A stretch of DNA of 64,000 bases from Acidimicrobiales bacterium (GTDB lineage Bacteria; Actinomycetota; Acidimicrobiia; Acidimicrobiales; SZUA-35), in assembly GCA_020630065.1 (NCBI GenBank), contig JAHDCC010000001.1:237566-301565 (forward strand), read 5' to 3'. Position 1 is the first letter of the stretch, and every line of letters begins with the position of its first letter. Below, one piece after another: positions 8,388 to 17,258 of this stretch. The notes beneath the pieces were generated by a model that saw nothing but the letters and a program-made list of their open reading frames with translations, made no database searches and was not told where the DNA came from. Both the position numbers and the translations under genes were made by a program.

Positions 8388-9686
8388 GTGAGTGAACTTC
8401 CAACAGTAGTTATCGTCGGACGACCCAACGTCGGCAAATCGACCTTGCTAAACCGTATCTATGGAAAACGTGAAGCCATCGTTGAGGAACGACCAGGCGT
8501 CACCAGAGATCGTAAACAAGTAGATGCTGAGTGGCAAGGCATCAAGTTTAGGCTCGTCGACACCGGCGGGTGGCTGGCCGGAGGCTCAGCGCTCGACAAA
8601 AAAGTGTCAAAGCAGTCCGAAAAAGCAATGACCGAAGCCGATGTCATTCTCTTCGTTGTTGACGCCACGGTTGGCGTAACCGATGAAGATTCTCAGATGG
8701 TTCGAAAGATTCGGTCAGCGGAAGCTCCCGTAATTCTGGTCGCCAACAAGGTGGACGCCGAAGCTCACGAAAACTCGATTTGGGACTTATACAGTCTTGG
8801 TCTTGGTGACCCATACCCGTCGAGCGCGATGCACGGTCGAGGAGTCGGTGACCTTCTAGATGAGATAACGTCGCATTTCCCTAACCAGGCATTCGAAGAA
8901 GAATCTGAAGAGGAACGTATCTTTTCGATCGCAATCGCCGGGAGGCCAAACGTCGGTAAGTCAACTCTGTTCAATCAGTTGATCGGTGAGGAACGGTCGG
9001 TGGTTCATGACATGGCGGGAACGACACGAGACACGGTCGATACGATCGTGACGACAAGAATCGGTGATGTGAAGTTCCTCGATACCGCAGGAATGCGGCG
9101 GACGAGTCGAATCGATGAGGACACCGAATACTATTCGATGCTTCGGGCGCTCAAAAGCATCGACGGTGCGGACGTAGCCCTTCTGGTTATCGACTCGACC
9201 GAAGGGGTAACAAACCAGGACCAGCGTCTAGCCGAACGAATCGACGCGGCAGGCTGTCCGATCGTTGTAGTACTTAACAAGATGGACTTGCTGAGTACCG
9301 AAGAGAAGGAAATACTTAACCACCAGGTGGAACGAAAGTTGAACTTTCTGCCTGACGTGCCGGTTCACCGAACATCGGCTGTCAGCGGTAAGGGAGTAGA
9401 CAAACTACTGCCGTCACTTTCTTTTGCCCTTGACGCCTACACCACACGGATACCGACCCGGAAGGTCACCGACATCATCCGACGTGCCCAACAGGCGCAA
9501 CCGGCACCCGCCGGAGCGCGGGTGATGTACGCCACCCAGGGCGCAACAGACCCGCCGACGTTTACGTTGTTCTCGAATCGGTCGATTCCCGACCACTATC
9601 TGAGGTATCTCGAGCGAGAACTGCGCGAAAAATGCGATTTGGGCTCTACCCCAGTTAAGTTACGGGTTCGACGCCGTAACGAGTAG
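8388..9686 (+). CDS. der: Ribosome biogenesis GTPase Der (EngA)
   Basis: Essential GTPase of 50S subunit assembly with two tandem G domains. Both P-loops read GRPNVGKST (residues ~10-18 and ~186-194); each domain has a switch G3 motif (DTGGW, DTAGM) and a G4 motif (NKVD, NKMD). A KH-like C-terminal domain follows from about residue 345. The 432-residue length is typical. It starts with GTG and no Shine-Dalgarno sequence. Confidence 0.96.
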   Translation: MSELPTVVIVGRPNVGKSTLLNRIYGKREAIVEERPGVTRDRKQVDAEWQGIKFRLVDTGGWLAGGSALDKKVSKQSEKAMTEADVILFVVDATVGVTDEDSQMVRKIRSAEAPVILVANKVDAEAHENSIWDLYSLGLGDPYPSSAMHGRGVGDLLDEITSHFPNQAFEEESEEERIFSIAIAGRPNVGKSTLFNQLIGEERSVVHDMAGTTRDTVDTIVTTRIGDVKFLDTAGMRRTSRIDEDTEYYSMLRALKSIDGADVALLVIDSTEGVTNQDQRLAERIDAAGCPIVVVLNKMDLLSTEEKEILNHQVERKLNFLPDVPVHRTSAVSGKGVDKLLPSLSFALDAYTTRIPTRKVTDIIRRAQQAQPAPAGARVMYATQGATDPPTFTLFSNRSIPDHYLRYLERELREKCDLGSTPVKLRVRRRNE

Positions 9687-9772
9687 AGACCTAACAGTCA
9701 TAGCTAACGCCGAACGTGGGTGTGTTATCAATCTCTTCTGGTGTGGAGCAGAGACTGTTGCTTAATAGCGGC

Positions 9773-9778
9773 TAACCT
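9773..9778 (+). promoter_or_regulatory. Leaderless -10 element before the PP2C phosphatase gene
   Basis: TAACCT lies 6 nt before ATG 9785, in the recurring GCTAACCT context also seen before tatA. No convincing -35 box is visible. Confidence 0.55.
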
Positions 9779-9784
9779 AGATCC

Positions 9785-10867
9785 ATGTCTCGCATTCTGC
9801 CCTTTCTTGCAGCCCAGATCTGCATAGGCGCTTCAGTGTTTTGGGTGCGTGCGGCGATAGGGCGTCGCCGGGTGTCAAACCGGCTAGTCGCCCAAAAGAC
9901 AGACCCTGATCTTTGGCGATTGGCTCGGCACGACCAGCGGCGAGATACACAAACAGCCGCACTTTTTGTTTTGGTTTCTGTCGCCTTGATCGTAATTGCC
10001 ATCGTTGACATTGGATTGATCCCGGCTCTTGTGGTTTCGTTGTTGGCGGTGCCTGCCGCTGTCAGCTTGTCCAACAGAGGTTCTGAGATCGAGGCGGCTA
10101 GGATCGCCGCCGATCGTGCCGGAGTTGAAAAACGTGCCCGTGAAGTATTAACTCAAGGCGAACTTGCCCCGCTTCAGTGGGCTGCTCGGTTAGCGCCGAC
10201 CGACCTTCCCGAGTTTCCCGGACTGGAAATAGGGCAGGCGTACCAGGCCGGTAGTGGTGCAATGTCCGGGGACTTTTACGACGTGTTCAAGGTGGGGGAC
10301 GATCGTATCGCAGCCGTTATCGGCGACGTAACCGGGCACGGTATTGAACCTTCGATTACGGCGCTACAAGCTAAATATCTCCTGCGAGCGTTCCTTCTAC
10401 AATATCGAGATCCGGGGCAGGCACTAGAGCAACTCAACGCCCAAATGTCGGTCCTGGAACGAGGCGAAGAGTTCATTTCTCTATGTGTTTTGGTATTCGA
10501 CAAGGAAGCGGAAACGTTACGTTACGCTTCTGCCGGGCATCCGGCGGCCTTTGTGTGGCACGCTCGAGAAGTACGCCCATTAGGGGCCACGGGGCCCCTT
10601 CTTATGCTCGATCCGCATGGGGACTACCACGCCCGTGAACTCAACTGGGATCTCGACGATGTGGCCGTGCTCTATACCGACGGTCTAGCTGAAGCCCGTA
10701 GCGGGGGAGCCTTATTTGGCGAGGATGGGGTCGCCAGCATGATTCGCCGTGACCCGACAGCCTCCGCAGACGTGTTGACAAAAGCTTTGGTAGAGGCTGC
10801 TCGTGATTTTGCTGGTGGTGCGATCGCCGACGACGTCGCCGTTCTCGTGCTGCGTCGCCGGGCCTAA
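9785..10867 (+). CDS. Membrane-anchored SpoIIE/RsbU-type PP2C phosphatase
   Basis: Serine/threonine phosphatase of the kind that dephosphorylates anti-anti-sigma factors. Of 360 residues, the first ~100 hold hydrophobic segments (one at the N-terminus and a pair near 57-90). The catalytic domain spans ~140-360 with the metal-binding GDFYDVF and IGDVTGHG motifs, YASAGHPAAF, and the late ADDVAVLVLR strand. No sensor domain or partner-switching genes lie next to it. It converges on the EamA gene with a 4-nt overlap. Confidence 0.88.
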   Translation: MSRILPFLAAQICIGASVFWVRAAIGRRRVSNRLVAQKTDPDLWRLARHDQRRDTQTAALFVLVSVALIVIAIVDIGLIPALVVSLLAVPAAVSLSNRGSEIEAARIAADRAGVEKRAREVLTQGELAPLQWAARLAPTDLPEFPGLEIGQAYQAGSGAMSGDFYDVFKVGDDRIAAVIGDVTGHGIEPSITALQAKYLLRAFLLQYRDPGQALEQLNAQMSVLERGEEFISLCVLVFDKEAETLRYASAGHPAAFVWHAREVRPLGATGPLLMLDPHGDYHARELNWDLDDVAVLYTDGLAEARSGGALFGEDGVASMIRRDPTASADVLTKALVEAARDFAGGAIADDVAVLVLRRRA

Positions 10868-11823
10868 ACTTCTTTGGTCGCCTGGTGGATCTTCGACGGT
10901 TCATCTTTGGACGTAGGGTTCGAGAAATTCGCGATCGCGATTCCGGCAGCGATCAATAGAAATGACACCACGTGATACCACTGGGGAAGTTCTTGAAGAA
11001 GAACCGAGGAAAGCAGCGCGGTGAAGACAGGTATTAGGTTCGTGAAAAAGGCGGCAAGCGCTGGGCCAGCCCGTACAACGGCAACTCCCCACGACCAGTA
11101 CGCCACCAGAGCTGGCCCAATTGCGATATAGACGATGGCGGCTGCCACCCACCAGTTCCAAATTATTCGTTGATCGGTAAACGCGAACTCTGCTCCGGCA
11201 CTTACCGAAACCCAGAACAGCCCGAATAGAATCTGTAGCAGCAGATAGTCTGCCCAGTTCCAATCTGGGCGAATGTCAGGGCGCATCGAACGAGGCGGTC
11301 GCGCTAACGTCCAGCTATAGATACACCAGGTCGCTATAGCCACCAGAATAAACAGGTCGCCGATGACAAAGTCGATTTGAGTCAACGTTGAAAGATCGCC
11401 ACGGGACAACGTAGCGAGCACCCCGGCAATAGAAAGCGCCGCTCCGATGGCTTGACTAACAGAAACCGGTTCACGGTAGAGCAGGGCGCCGAAACCAAGC
11501 ATCCAAATAGGTGCGCTTGAGGCTATCAATGTGACATTGATAGCTGAACTGGTTACTAACGCAAGGTATTGGAGGGCGTTATATGCCCCGACGGCCAATA
11601 ACCCCGTCCACAGCAAGTGAACCCATCGAAGGTCAGCAAAGATGAGCCGCCACCGGCGTAGCGCATTCCACGCGAACGGGGCGAGAAGCACAAAAGCCAC
11701 CCACCACCTGAGCGCGTTAAGGGCCATTGGAGGTACACGGCCAACGAGCAGGCTTCCGAGGATGGCGTTTGAGGACCAAAACAGCGGCGGCAACATCAGG
11801 TACGGAAGAACTCGTAACTCCAT
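10864..11823 (-). CDS. EamA/DMT-family transporter
   Basis: Drug/metabolite transporter superfamily permease. The 319-residue protein has about ten hydrophobic helices in two EamA repeats (roughly 5-140 and 150-300), including the typical RWWVAFVLLAPFAW and late LLQELPQWYHVVSFLLIAAGI segments. The substrate cannot be predicted. The frame is open to an ATG at 11844, but a -10-like element lies 8 nt before ATG 11823. The 3' end overlaps the convergent phosphatase gene. Confidence 0.85.
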   Translation of the reverse strand: MELRVLPYLMLPPLFWSSNAILGSLLVGRVPPMALNALRWWVAFVLLAPFAWNALRRWRLIFADLRWVHLLWTGLLAVGAYNALQYLALVTSSAINVTLIASSAPIWMLGFGALLYREPVSVSQAIGAALSIAGVLATLSRGDLSTLTQIDFVIGDLFILVAIATWCIYSWTLARPPRSMRPDIRPDWNWADYLLLQILFGLFWVSVSAGAEFAFTDQRIIWNWWVAAAIVYIAIGPALVAYWSWGVAVVRAGPALAAFFTNLIPVFTALLSSVLLQELPQWYHVVSFLLIAAGIAIANFSNPTSKDEPSKIHQATKEV

Positions 11824-11831
11824 CAGGCACC

Positions 11832-11837
11832 AGCCTA
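11832..11837 (-). promoter_or_regulatory. Possible leaderless -10 element before the EamA gene
   Basis: TAGGCT on the minus strand lies 8 nt before the ATG at 11823. The spacing is at the long end of the pattern. Confidence 0.35.
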
Positions 11838-11915
11838 ACCTCATTAGAGATTGGCGGGCTGGTAATAACGCCCGTGGGCGACTTTGTTGGAGCTTTAGGC
11901 ATGCAACTTCACTGG

Positions 11916-11921
11916 TAAGCT
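11916..11921 (+). promoter_or_regulatory. Leaderless -10 element before the small zinc-ribbon gene
   Basis: TAAGCT lies 6 nt before the GTG at 11928, and no Shine-Dalgarno sequence is present. Confidence 0.5.
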
Positions 11922-11927
11922 GACGGG

Positions 11928-12149
11928 GTGCCTTGGTGTGATAGCTGTGATGTGTTCGTTGCGGAAGAAAAAATGGTGGCAGATAGCAACTGCCCAGAAT
12001 GTGACGCTGCTCTCGACACAGCAGATCTAAAAGAACGACCTCCCGTCAAAGCCCCTTGGCACTTCTGGCTGATGGTCATCGCCGCAGTTGGGTATTTGGC
12101 ATGGCGGCTAGTTGAGGCATTGATCTGGGCTATCGCTAACTGGCTTTAA
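11928..12149 (+). CDS. Small zinc-ribbon membrane protein
   Basis: 73 residues with CDSC at positions 4-7 and CPEC at ~22-25, a four-cysteine zinc ribbon, then one hydrophobic helix (~47-70) ending close to the C-terminus. The family is not recognised and the function is unknown. The order suggests a cytoplasmic zinc ribbon tethered to the membrane. Coding status is supported by the -10 element and by the paired cysteines. Confidence 0.7.
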   Translation: MPWCDSCDVFVAEEKMVADSNCPECDAALDTADLKERPPVKAPWHFWLMVIAAVGYLAWRLVEALIWAIANWL

Positions 12150-12157
12150 CCTAGATT

Positions 12158-13210
12158 TTAGGGAGCTGGATTAGGGCTGATCCGGTGGATTGCGTTCACC
12201 CCACTCTCTATTTCTTCGGTCCAGTCCAATGCGAATGCATCTATACACGTCTTGAGTTGTGTCATAGTGGTTGCCCCAATAATTGTTGAGGTTGTGAATG
12301 GCCTGGTATCGCAGAACCGAATCGCCATTTGAGTTGCCTCTACACCCACGGAATTTGCAAATTCGAGGTATGAATCGGTGGCCGCCAGCGATTGCGGAGA
12401 TTCATATCGTTCAAGTCGGTCAAAAAGTTGTTTGCGCGAGCCAACAGGCAGGGCACCGTTTTGGTACTTTCCTGTGAGGTAACCCTGAGCGAGAGGGGAG
12501 TAGGCGAGTAACCCGACTTGTTCACGAAGTGCGACTTCATCGAGCCCCTCTTCAAAGGACCGATTTAGGAGGTTGTACGCGTTCTGAATCGAAACGACTC
12601 GAGGAAGTGAATGGGTGTCGCTCTCGGCAAGGAATCGCATGACACCGTACGGAGACTCATTCGATAGTCCGATATGGCGTATGCGTCCTGCTTGTACATG
12701 AGCGTCTAACGCCTCTAGCGTGGTCTGGAAACTTTCGTATTCGATCTCGTAGTCTTCGATCGATATACGTCCGCCAAACATGGAAACGGGGCGGTCAGGC
12801 CAATGAAGCTGATAGAGGTCTATGTAGTCAGTTTGTAGCCGGGTCAAGCTTTGTTCTACCGCGAAGTCGATCTGCTCTTTGGTGAGCCGGCAAAGCTCGA
12901 CGGGCCCAAAGTCTCGACGATGCCAGGTCATCGGGCTTCGACCGACAACTTTGCTAGCTAACACGATCTTGTCCCGGTTTTTTCTGCTGCTGAACCAAGT
13001 CCCAATTATGGTTTCGGTCGTGCCTTGCGTTTCTGGGTCTGGGGGAATGGCATACAGCTCAGCGGTGTCGAAGAAGTTGATTCCTCGTTCGACGGCATAG
13101 TCCATTTGTTCATGGCCTTCGGCTTCTGTGTTCTGCTGTCCCCAAGTCATTGTTCCTAGACAACAAGACGAAACGTCGATGTCAGTTCGACCTAGTGTGC
13201 GCATTTCCAT
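12158..13210 (-). CDS. Aldo/keto reductase, Tas-like
   Basis: NAD(P)H-dependent oxidoreductase with a TIM-barrel fold. It resembles E. coli Tas along its length: GTMTWGQQNTEAE near the start, FFDTAELYAIPPDPETQG with the catalytic Asp and Tyr, the LASKV lysine, the DLYQLHWPDRPVS strand, SIQNAYNLLNRSFE and IIGATTMTQLKT near the end. The length (350) fits. The physiological substrate is unknown. A GGAG lies 7 nt before the ATG. Confidence 0.88.
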   Translation of the reverse strand: MEMRTLGRTDIDVSSCCLGTMTWGQQNTEAEGHEQMDYAVERGINFFDTAELYAIPPDPETQGTTETIIGTWFSSRKNRDKIVLASKVVGRSPMTWHRRDFGPVELCRLTKEQIDFAVEQSLTRLQTDYIDLYQLHWPDRPVSMFGGRISIEDYEIEYESFQTTLEALDAHVQAGRIRHIGLSNESPYGVMRFLAESDTHSLPRVVSIQNAYNLLNRSFEEGLDEVALREQVGLLAYSPLAQGYLTGKYQNGALPVGSRKQLFDRLERYESPQSLAATDSYLEFANSVGVEATQMAIRFCDTRPFTTSTIIGATTMTQLKTCIDAFALDWTEEIESGVNAIHRISPNPAP

Positions 13211-13492
13211 AGCGGTCTCCGAAAATAGTTAGCTTGAGGGTGTCGGCTTTGGGTACAGCAACCACACTAGCTACTGGGGTGGCACTTGAGATCTGGCATT
13301 GACTATGTCACCAGTTTCGATACCCATTGGCTGTGGTTGTCACCATTTGCTTCTAAAACACCGTGCCGAAGTCAACAAGGTTCCTTCATAGGACACAGCC
13401 GTCGTCGCTGGACGCTAGTGTGTTTATGTGCAGCGCTGTTTGTTACCACATCAGTGTGGTCCAAAACCTTACGGCCCCGTGTCGCTATAGCT

Positions 13493-14986
13493 ATGACCGC
13501 AACAAGATCCCACACCGTTACTCCAGTTCGTCGCAGAATCGAACGAGCCGCAATCCGGACTCAGTCGCGACTCGAGGCTGGTATCGGCGATAGATGGATC
13601 CCACATTTGTCGAGCCTTTTGCTAGCTGGTGCGCTGATTTATTTGAGTTTGGCCCGAATAGAAGGTCTCCGAACCGGGTCAGACCTAGCGGCGTACACAC
13701 AATCGGTTTGGTTGATCCGAGAAGGTCAGGTTCCCGAACCGTCCTTGTTTGGTTCTAGTGTCCATGTGCTTGAACTGCATTGGTCATTTGTGGTGTATCC
13801 CCTCGCATTGCTTGGGTTGTTGTTTCCGGTTGCCAAGATGCTTGTGGTTGTGCAATCGCTGGCGTTGGGCCTCGGCATCGTGCCTCTGTGGCGGCTTGCA
13901 CGAAACGTCGCTAAGTTACGAATCGGTGCGGCGTCTGCGGTCATTCTTGCGTATGCGCTCCATCCAACCACTCACTATCTCGGATTGGAAGATTTCCACC
14001 CTGTCTCACTCGCCATTCCGGGACTTATCGGGATGGCATATTTCGGAGCGACCGAACGTCGGAGATGGTTTTGGTTTTGTGTCTTCTACGTCTTGGTTTG
14101 TCGAGCGGACTTGGGGTTGGCTGTTGCCGTGTGGGGTTTGATCGTGACCGCCCAGTCAGATCGACGCGTTGGGTTGTGGGCGGTCGGGGTAGGGCTCGTG
14201 TGGTCGCTTGGTTTCTTACTCGTCGCCCAACCAATCATGGGCCAACCGGGTGCTAAGGGCGCCTATGCCGGTCAATCGTTGGGCGAAGTGCTCTTGGTGA
14301 CGTTACGAGAACCTGCAGGCGTGTTCTCGAATTTGATTGCTCAGCAAAACGTTGCGCTGTTGATTGGTTTACTAGCCCCGCTCATTTTCTTGCCCCTGCT
14401 ATCGCTTCGGCATCTCAGTGCAGGTGTGCTGGTTTCAATGTTGTCGCTGGTTTCCGATGTGCCGGAGCAGATATCGATCTCAGAACGAAGCGCAGTGCTC
14501 CTCGCTTTCTCGTTTATAGCGTCAACGTATGCGTTGCGTCGTCTGGGCAACATGGGCGTAGACCGTGTGTTTATCGACGCCAGGCTGTTGACTGCCCTTG
14601 CTGCAGCAGCCGTTTTGCTGTATTCGAGTACATCACCGGCGTCTCCATATGAGAGGCCCTGGACTTGGAATGAGACGAACGAACAAGAAGCGGCCGTAGT
14701 TGCGGCCGTTGACCGTGTGTTGCCTTCAGAGTCGGTTCGTGCATCTCCTTCGGCTCTCACTTTGTTGGCGGAACGAACTTGGATATTCGAGTTAGAAACC
14801 TCTACCGAACTGTCAGTTACTCAGACCGCGTTCCCCGACTTTCTTGACGCAGTGCTGTTAGTTGATTCGGACCTTCCAGAACAAACAGATGAGCAGCGTC
14901 AGTCTTTTGAGGAGGGAATGCAGTCGCTTGGATTTGTTCTGCGAGTAGACGACGACCAGAACGGAGTACACCTCTATGTTCGCTAG
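13493..14986 (+). CDS. DUF2079 family membrane protein
   Basis: Polytopic membrane protein of ~497 residues. It has the DUF2079 pattern: a first helix followed by a GSDLAAYTQSVWLIREG segment, a LHWSFVVYPLALLGLL region and the HPTTHYLGLEDFHPVSLAIP motif. The family resembles GT-C glycosyltransferases but has no assigned activity. The frame is open back to 13286; the extra ~69 residues look non-coding and ATG 13493 is preferred, though no clear ribosome site or -10 element supports either start. Confidence 0.75.
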   Translation: MTATRSHTVTPVRRRIERAAIRTQSRLEAGIGDRWIPHLSSLLLAGALIYLSLARIEGLRTGSDLAAYTQSVWLIREGQVPEPSLFGSSVHVLELHWSFVVYPLALLGLLFPVAKMLVVVQSLALGLGIVPLWRLARNVAKLRIGAASAVILAYALHPTTHYLGLEDFHPVSLAIPGLIGMAYFGATERRRWFWFCVFYVLVCRADLGLAVAVWGLIVTAQSDRRVGLWAVGVGLVWSLGFLLVAQPIMGQPGAKGAYAGQSLGEVLLVTLREPAGVFSNLIAQQNVALLIGLLAPLIFLPLLSLRHLSAGVLVSMLSLVSDVPEQISISERSAVLLAFSFIASTYALRRLGNMGVDRVFIDARLLTALAAAAVLLYSSTSPASPYERPWTWNETNEQEAAVVAAVDRVLPSESVRASPSALTLLAERTWIFELETSTELSVTQTAFPDFLDAVLLVDSDLPEQTDEQRQSFEEGMQSLGFVLRVDDDQNGVHLYVR

Positions 14987-15024
14987 GTGGATGGTTAGGT
15001 TTCGGTTAGTTCACACAGCGATCG

Positions 15025-15615
15025 GTGTGCCCGGTGGAGGTTAGATCTCTTCTACGTCGTGACCAGGTCTTGACGTGGCCCAACCTGTTCACTTTGTTGC
15101 GGTTATTCTGCATCCCGCTATTTGTGTGGTTGTTGTTTAGTAAACAAGATCGCGTCGGAGCAGCCAGTTTGCTGGCCGTGTTGGGTTCGACAGACTGGGT
15201 AGACGGCTGGATAGCTCGACGATATAACCAGACATCGGAGTTTGGTGCTATCTTCGACCCGACCGTCGACCGTCTTCTTTTTTTCGTTGCAGTGCCAAGT
15301 CTGGTGGTTGACGGGTCGCTGTTGTTTGCGCTGGCTGTGCTTGTGTTTGCGCGAGAAGCGATTGTGGCCGGTCTGGCGATCGTATACACGAAACAGACAG
15401 GTGACCGTTTCGAGGTGACCTTTGAGGGTAAAACCGGCACGTTTCTGTTAATGTTTGCGTTCCCTCTTTTTTTGGCTGCGGCCAGTAGTTTGTCGGTTGC
15501 GGCCGCGATGGAATGGCTGGCTTGGTTTTGTATCACACCCGGTCTGGCCTACAGTTGGTATTCTGCTTTGGGACAGTATGGCAGAGATGTCTACCGCGTA
15601 AGCAATATGACTTGA
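15025..15615 (+). CDS. CDP-alcohol phosphatidyltransferase (PgsA-like)
   Basis: Integral membrane phospholipid synthase. The full family signature D-x2-DG-x2-AR-x8-G-x3-D-x3-D is met by the segment that begins DWVDGWIARR at about residue 58. Length (196), the NLFTLLRLFCIP first helix and several later helices fit phosphatidylglycerophosphate synthase-like enzymes. It sits upstream of gcvH and garA, as pgsA2 (Rv1822) does in Mycobacterium. The substrate alcohol is not certain. The GTG start is tentative; another in-frame GTG lies 9 nt downstream. Confidence 0.82.
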   Translation: MCPVEVRSLLRRDQVLTWPNLFTLLRLFCIPLFVWLLFSKQDRVGAASLLAVLGSTDWVDGWIARRYNQTSEFGAIFDPTVDRLLFFVAVPSLVVDGSLLFALAVLVFAREAIVAGLAIVYTKQTGDRFEVTFEGKTGTFLLMFAFPLFLAAASSLSVAAAMEWLAWFCITPGLAYSWYSALGQYGRDVYRVSNMT

Positions 15616-15685
15616 ACCACCGCCGATGCGTTAATAGTCTGAAGTATCGACAGGTTCTAAGAACGAAAGTGGATACGGTAACGAG

Positions 15686-16069
15686 ATGAATATTCCAGAA
15701 GACTGTCGGTATTCATCAGATCATGAATGGATACGAAGCGATGGCGATGGCCGGTTTCGGATTGGGATCACAGACTATGCCCAAGACGCGCTAGGCGATG
15801 TTGTGTTTGTTGAACTCCCAGAAATTGGTTTGAAAGCGAAAGCTAACGAATCGATTTGTGAAGTGGAGTCAACCAAGTCCGTTTCGGATATTTATGCACC
15901 AATGTCAGGCACAGTTGTTGAAGTCAATTCAGATTTGGCAGATGCGCCTGATCGTCTCAACTCGGACCCGTACGGTGAAGGTTGGATTTGTATGATTGAG
16001 GCCGACTCAGCATCTGATGTCGACTCCTTGCTTGATGCGGCTGCGTATCAGGAACTAACTGAGGGGTAG
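15686..16069 (+). CDS. gcvH: Glycine cleavage system H protein
   Basis: Lipoyl carrier of the glycine cleavage system. The 127-residue protein has the biotinyl/lipoyl fold with the modified lysine at position 64 in EVESTKSVSDIYAP, the HEWIR start and the NSDPYGEGWICMIE end segment. No gcvP or gcvT lies in the window. The next gene starts 5 nt downstream, so it is probably co-transcribed with the FHA gene, as in mycobacteria. Confidence 0.95.
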   Translation: MNIPEDCRYSSDHEWIRSDGDGRFRIGITDYAQDALGDVVFVELPEIGLKAKANESICEVESTKSVSDIYAPMSGTVVEVNSDLADAPDRLNSDPYGEGWICMIEADSASDVDSLLDAAAYQELTEG

Positions 16070-16074
16070 CGGTA

Positions 16075-16560
16075 ATGGCTATTTGTAACGAGTGTGGATT
16101 CGAAAACCCTGAGGGCGCTAGGTTTTGTAGCTCTTGTGGGGTCCCGATAGGGATGACCTCGTCCGCTGATGACCCTACTGCGTTGCACACCTCGATCATC
16201 GTGCCAGATGGTAGTTTCGACTTGCCATCGGTTGAAGACCTGCCACCTAATGCGTTAGCGACATTGGTCATACGGCAAGGCCCTAAAAAAGGTAGCCGCA
16301 TAGCGTTAGAGGGCGGTGGTCAGGACGTAACCATTGGCCGTCATCCAGAAAGCAGTATCTTCCTTGACGACGTTACTGTTTCTCGACGTCACGCCGTAGT
16401 TCAGCCAGTTGACGGCGGATTTTTGGTTCGCGACGTCGGCAGTCTGAACGGTACCTATGTTAACCAAGAACGTGTAGAGGAGCAGATCCTCAACAATGGT
16501 GACGAACTGCAGGTGGGGAAGTTTAAGCTCGTGTTTGTCGCCGTAGGTTCTTTGAATTGA
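16075..16560 (+). CDS. garA: GarA/OdhI-like FHA protein with N-terminal zinc ribbon
   Basis: 161-residue phospho-regulator candidate. Residues 4-21 hold a zinc ribbon (Cys4, Cys7, Cys18, Cys21). The FHA domain covers ~67-155 with GRHPESSIFLDD, TVSRRH and GSLNGTYVN, nearly as in GarA. Between them, TALHTSIIV (T39) sits where GarA has its phosphorylated ETTSVF motif. GarA and OdhI inhibit 2-oxoglutarate dehydrogenase and control glutamate metabolism when unphosphorylated. The zinc ribbon is absent from the mycobacterial and corynebacterial proteins. The position after gcvH matches Rv1826-Rv1827. Confidence 0.87.
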   Translation: MAICNECGFENPEGARFCSSCGVPIGMTSSADDPTALHTSIIVPDGSFDLPSVEDLPPNALATLVIRQGPKKGSRIALEGGGQDVTIGRHPESSIFLDDVTVSRRHAVVQPVDGGFLVRDVGSLNGTYVNQERVEEQILNNGDELQVGKFKLVFVAVGSLN

Positions 16561-16586
16561 ACGTGAAAGTTACGCCCTAGACCGGC

Positions 16587-16592
16587 TAACGT
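16587..16592 (+). promoter_or_regulatory. Leaderless -10 element before the bifunctional nuclease gene
   Basis: TAACGT lies 7 nt before ATG 16600 with no Shine-Dalgarno sequence. Confidence 0.55.
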
Positions 16593-16599
16593 ATCTAGT

Positions 16600-17097
16600 A
16601 TGACTGTAGAAATGGAACTTGTTGGCGTGCGCGTTCAGATGCCGACTAACACGCCGATTGTTCTTCTCCGCGAAACCGCAGGGGAGCGGAGAGTAGTTCC
16701 GATCTATATTGGCGGCCCGGAAGCCCACGCTATTGACCTGGCGTTGTCGGGCACCCCGACGGCCCGTCCGATGACTCACGATCTGTTCGCCAGCGTAATT
16801 GAAGGTTTGGGTTCGGCTCTCGACCGAATAGTCGTGACCGAACTCAAAGAAGGCACGTTCTTCGCCGAAATTCGTCTACGTGATGTTTCTGGCGGAACCC
16901 AAACACTTTCGGCTCGACCTTCGGATGCAATAGCGTTGGCTGTTCGCACCGGTAGCCCAATCTTCGCTGAGGAAGACTTAGTGGCCGAGGCAGGAATTCT
17001 TGAAGCTGACCCTGAGGGTGACGAAGAGGAGATGGTCGAAGCGTTGAGAGAGTTCCTCGATCAGGTGAACCCTGAAGATTTTCTTCCTAACGACTAG
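16600..17097 (+). CDS. Bifunctional nuclease family (BFN/DUF151) protein
   Basis: 165 residues with the BFN domain from 1 to ~135: MELVGVRVQ, the VVPIYIGGPEAHAIDLAL motif, TVT-type strands and the ARPSDAIALAVRTGSPIF motif. A short acidic C-terminal tail follows. Plant members have DNase and RNase activity; the role in actinobacteria (Rv1829 family) is not established. It follows the garA homologue as in mycobacteria, but from its own leaderless promoter. Confidence 0.9.
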   Translation: MTVEMELVGVRVQMPTNTPIVLLRETAGERRVVPIYIGGPEAHAIDLALSGTPTARPMTHDLFASVIEGLGSALDRIVVTELKEGTFFAEIRLRDVSGGTQTLSARPSDAIALAVRTGSPIFAEEDLVAEAGILEADPEGDEEEMVEALREFLDQVNPEDFLPND

Positions 17098-17258
17098 CCA
17101 TCTGTAGCCCCCATTAGCAAAAATACTTCGGCTCGGATCTTGTCTATTGACGTTATACGGGCGCGCACGTTGTGGATGCTTCAAATAGTTCTAATAGCCC
17201 ATTTATAGGCGATCTCCAGACGACGTTATAGGCAGCGTCATCTAAACGTAGGAGAATC

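Noticed and set aside
13286-13492. Extended N-terminus of the DUF2079 protein.
   Set aside because: The extra residues look non-coding, lack a ribosome site or -10 element and extend beyond the usual start of the family.
15616-15685. Glycine riboswitch before gcvH.
   Set aside because: The gap is only about 70 nt, too short for the usual tandem aptamer, and no conserved core is visible.
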